Below are positions 5,142 through 5,769 of a stretch of DNA of 5,769 nucleotides, piece by piece. The stretch's first letter is position 1; the number at the start of each line of letters is the position of its first letter. The notes under the pieces were generated by a model. That model ran no database searches, was not told the origin of the DNA, and was given only the letters and a program-made list of their open reading frames with translations. The DNA comes from an uncultured Coriobacteriaceae bacterium. GTDB taxonomy: Bacteria > Actinomycetota > Coriobacteriia > Coriobacteriales > Atopobiaceae. The translations under genes and the position numbers were made by a program. The DNA lies in the NCBI GenBank assembly GCA_902772085.1, contig CACXZL010000150.1, positions 1 through 5,769 of the forward strand, read 5' to 3'.

Positions 5142-5161
5142 GAACGAGAAAAGGACCGAAA

Positions 5162-5666
5162 ATGTCAAAGACGTTGGTAGCGTATTTCAGCGCAAGCGGA
5201 ACGACCGCGAGGGTGGCTAAGGATTTGGCAGAGGCCATCGACGCAGACGTATACGAAATCAAACCCAAGACGCCCTACACGCGCGCCGACCTGAACTGGC
5301 AAGACAAGGGCAGCCGCACTACCAAGGAAATGAACGACGAGTCCTGCCGCCCCGCTATCGCCGGCGTGGTGGAACAGATGACGGCCTATGACACGGTGTT
5401 CGTGGGCTTTCCCGTGTGGTGGTACGTGGAACCACGCATCATCGACACGTTCCTCGAGGCCTATGACTTCTCAGGCAAGACGGTGATCCCTTTTCTCAGG
5501 CAAGACGGTGATCCCTTTTGCCACAAGCGGCGGCAGCGGACTGGGCAAAGCACCACAGCGCATGCAGACGCTGGCGCCGGGAGCTCACGTGGTCACTGGC
5601 GGCACGCTCAATGGCCGTCCCTCGAAGGTGCAGCTTGCCAGCTGGGCGGAAGGTGCGCTGCGATGA
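5162..5666 (+). pseudogene. Flavodoxin (Flavodoxin_4 type) frameshifted by a 25-bp duplication
   Basis: Flavodoxins are small FMN-binding electron carriers. The first 111 codons are a normal Flavodoxin_4-type start: phosphate-binding loop S10-A-S-G-T-T-A-R-V-A, YEIKPKTPYTRADLNW, SRTTKEM, VFVGFPVWWYVEP and TFLEAYDFSGKTVIPF. After F111 a second copy of a 25-base segment shifts the frame. Skipping that copy restores ATSGGSGLGK and 48 residues in all, ending at TGA 5664-5666 and giving a 159-residue flavodoxin of normal length. As written, the frame instead encodes about 56 unrelated residues without a stop and enters the next gene in frame at its ATG (5663). The FMN-binding TSGG loop and the last strand and helix are lost, so the product is probably dead unless the duplication is an error or reversible. 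Shine-Dalgarno AAGGA (5151-5155) fixes the start. Confidence 0.85.
5470..5519 (+). repeat. Perfect 25-bp tandem duplication in the flavodoxin gene
   Basis: Positions 5470-5494 and 5495-5519 are identical, each beginning CTCAGGCAAGACGG and ending CCCTTTT. Twenty-five bases is eight codons plus one, which causes the +1 frameshift. Identity of the two copies points to a recent event or to an assembly or sequencing artefact. Confidence 0.95.
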
Positions 5667-5769
5667 AAGCCCTGGTGCTGCAGGCAAGCCCAAACGTGAA
5701 AGGCTCCACCGCACTTCTCGTCGACGAGTTTTGCCAAGGGGCACGCACGGCAGGTCATCGCGTCGAGCG
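5663..5769 (+). CDS. Flavodoxin-family / NAD(P)H-dependent FMN reductase-like protein, N-terminal part (cut by right edge)
   Basis: Only 35 codons are visible: MKALVLQASPNVKGSTALLV, then DEFCQGARTAGHRVE. The opening strand followed by ASPNVKGST matches the FMN-phosphate loop (G/A-S-P-R/N-x-x-S/G-x-T) of NADPH-dependent FMN reductases and iron-sulfur flavoproteins, which reduce or carry FMN. The ATG overlaps the original flavodoxin stop as ATGA, so the two genes were translationally coupled and probably work together in electron transfer. Because of the upstream duplication, the start codon is now also in frame with the flavodoxin, so the product may be made as a fusion as well as from its own start. 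No strong separate Shine-Dalgarno is seen (GGCGGAAGGTG, 5645-5655, is the nearest purine-rich run). The C-terminal part, and any FeS cysteines, lie outside the window. Confidence 0.75.
   Translation, partial: MKALVLQASPNVKGSTALLVDEFCQGARTAGHRVE

Overview
The window looks like chromosomal DNA from a high-GC anaerobic actinobacterium, most likely class Coriobacteriia (an Olsenella/Collinsella/Atopobium-like lineage). I infer this from GC- and C-ending codons, a twin-arginine lipoprotein signal, the Flavodoxin_4-type flavodoxin, the redox/metal-flavoured regulator and the style of the intergenic repeats. No rRNA, tRNA or species marker is present, so the assignment is an inference.

Layout, left to right. 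(1) Positions 1-744: the N-terminal part of an unrecognised minus-strand gene that runs off the left edge and seems to have lost its first codons to a frameshift in an A5 run; a possible 40-residue plus-strand secreted peptide (319-441); and a minus-strand fragment of a YccF-domain membrane protein (465-674). This stretch looks partly decayed. (2) 745-1671: a complete 2,3-bisphosphoglycerate-dependent phosphoglycerate mutase carrying a Tat signal, lipobox and Ser/Thr-rich linker, so a glycolytic enzyme apparently sent to the outside of the cell. (3) 1945-2583: a small HAD-family phosphatase with its own leader, which holds a TATAAT box, a 19-bp tandem repeat and an 11-bp perfect hairpin. (4) 2761-3579: a regulator joining an XRE helix-turn-helix, a CxxC/CxxC zinc ribbon, a desulforedoxin-type Cys4 site and a degenerate superoxide-reductase-like domain. 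(5) 3580-4269: about 690 bp without a convincing gene; its centre is a 73-bp-period tandem repeat (3861-4034). (6) 4270-5097: an MBL-fold hydrolase with an HxDxDH instead of the usual HxHxDH motif, closed by a strong intrinsic terminator. (7) 5162-5769: a flavodoxin gene and, overlapping its original stop by ATGA, a second flavoprotein gene cut by the right edge. A perfect 25-bp tandem duplication shifts the flavodoxin frame by +1 and joins it in frame to the second gene.

All complete genes are on the plus strand, but most are separated by 170-690 bp with their own candidate promoters, so they appear to be single transcription units. The flavodoxin/flavoprotein pair is the only clear operon. 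A loose common theme is redox and phosphate chemistry in an anaerobe; nothing in the sequence shows that the genes form one pathway. The best leads are the exported phosphoglycerate mutase, the duplication-made flavodoxin fusion and the regulator with an SOR-like sensor domain.
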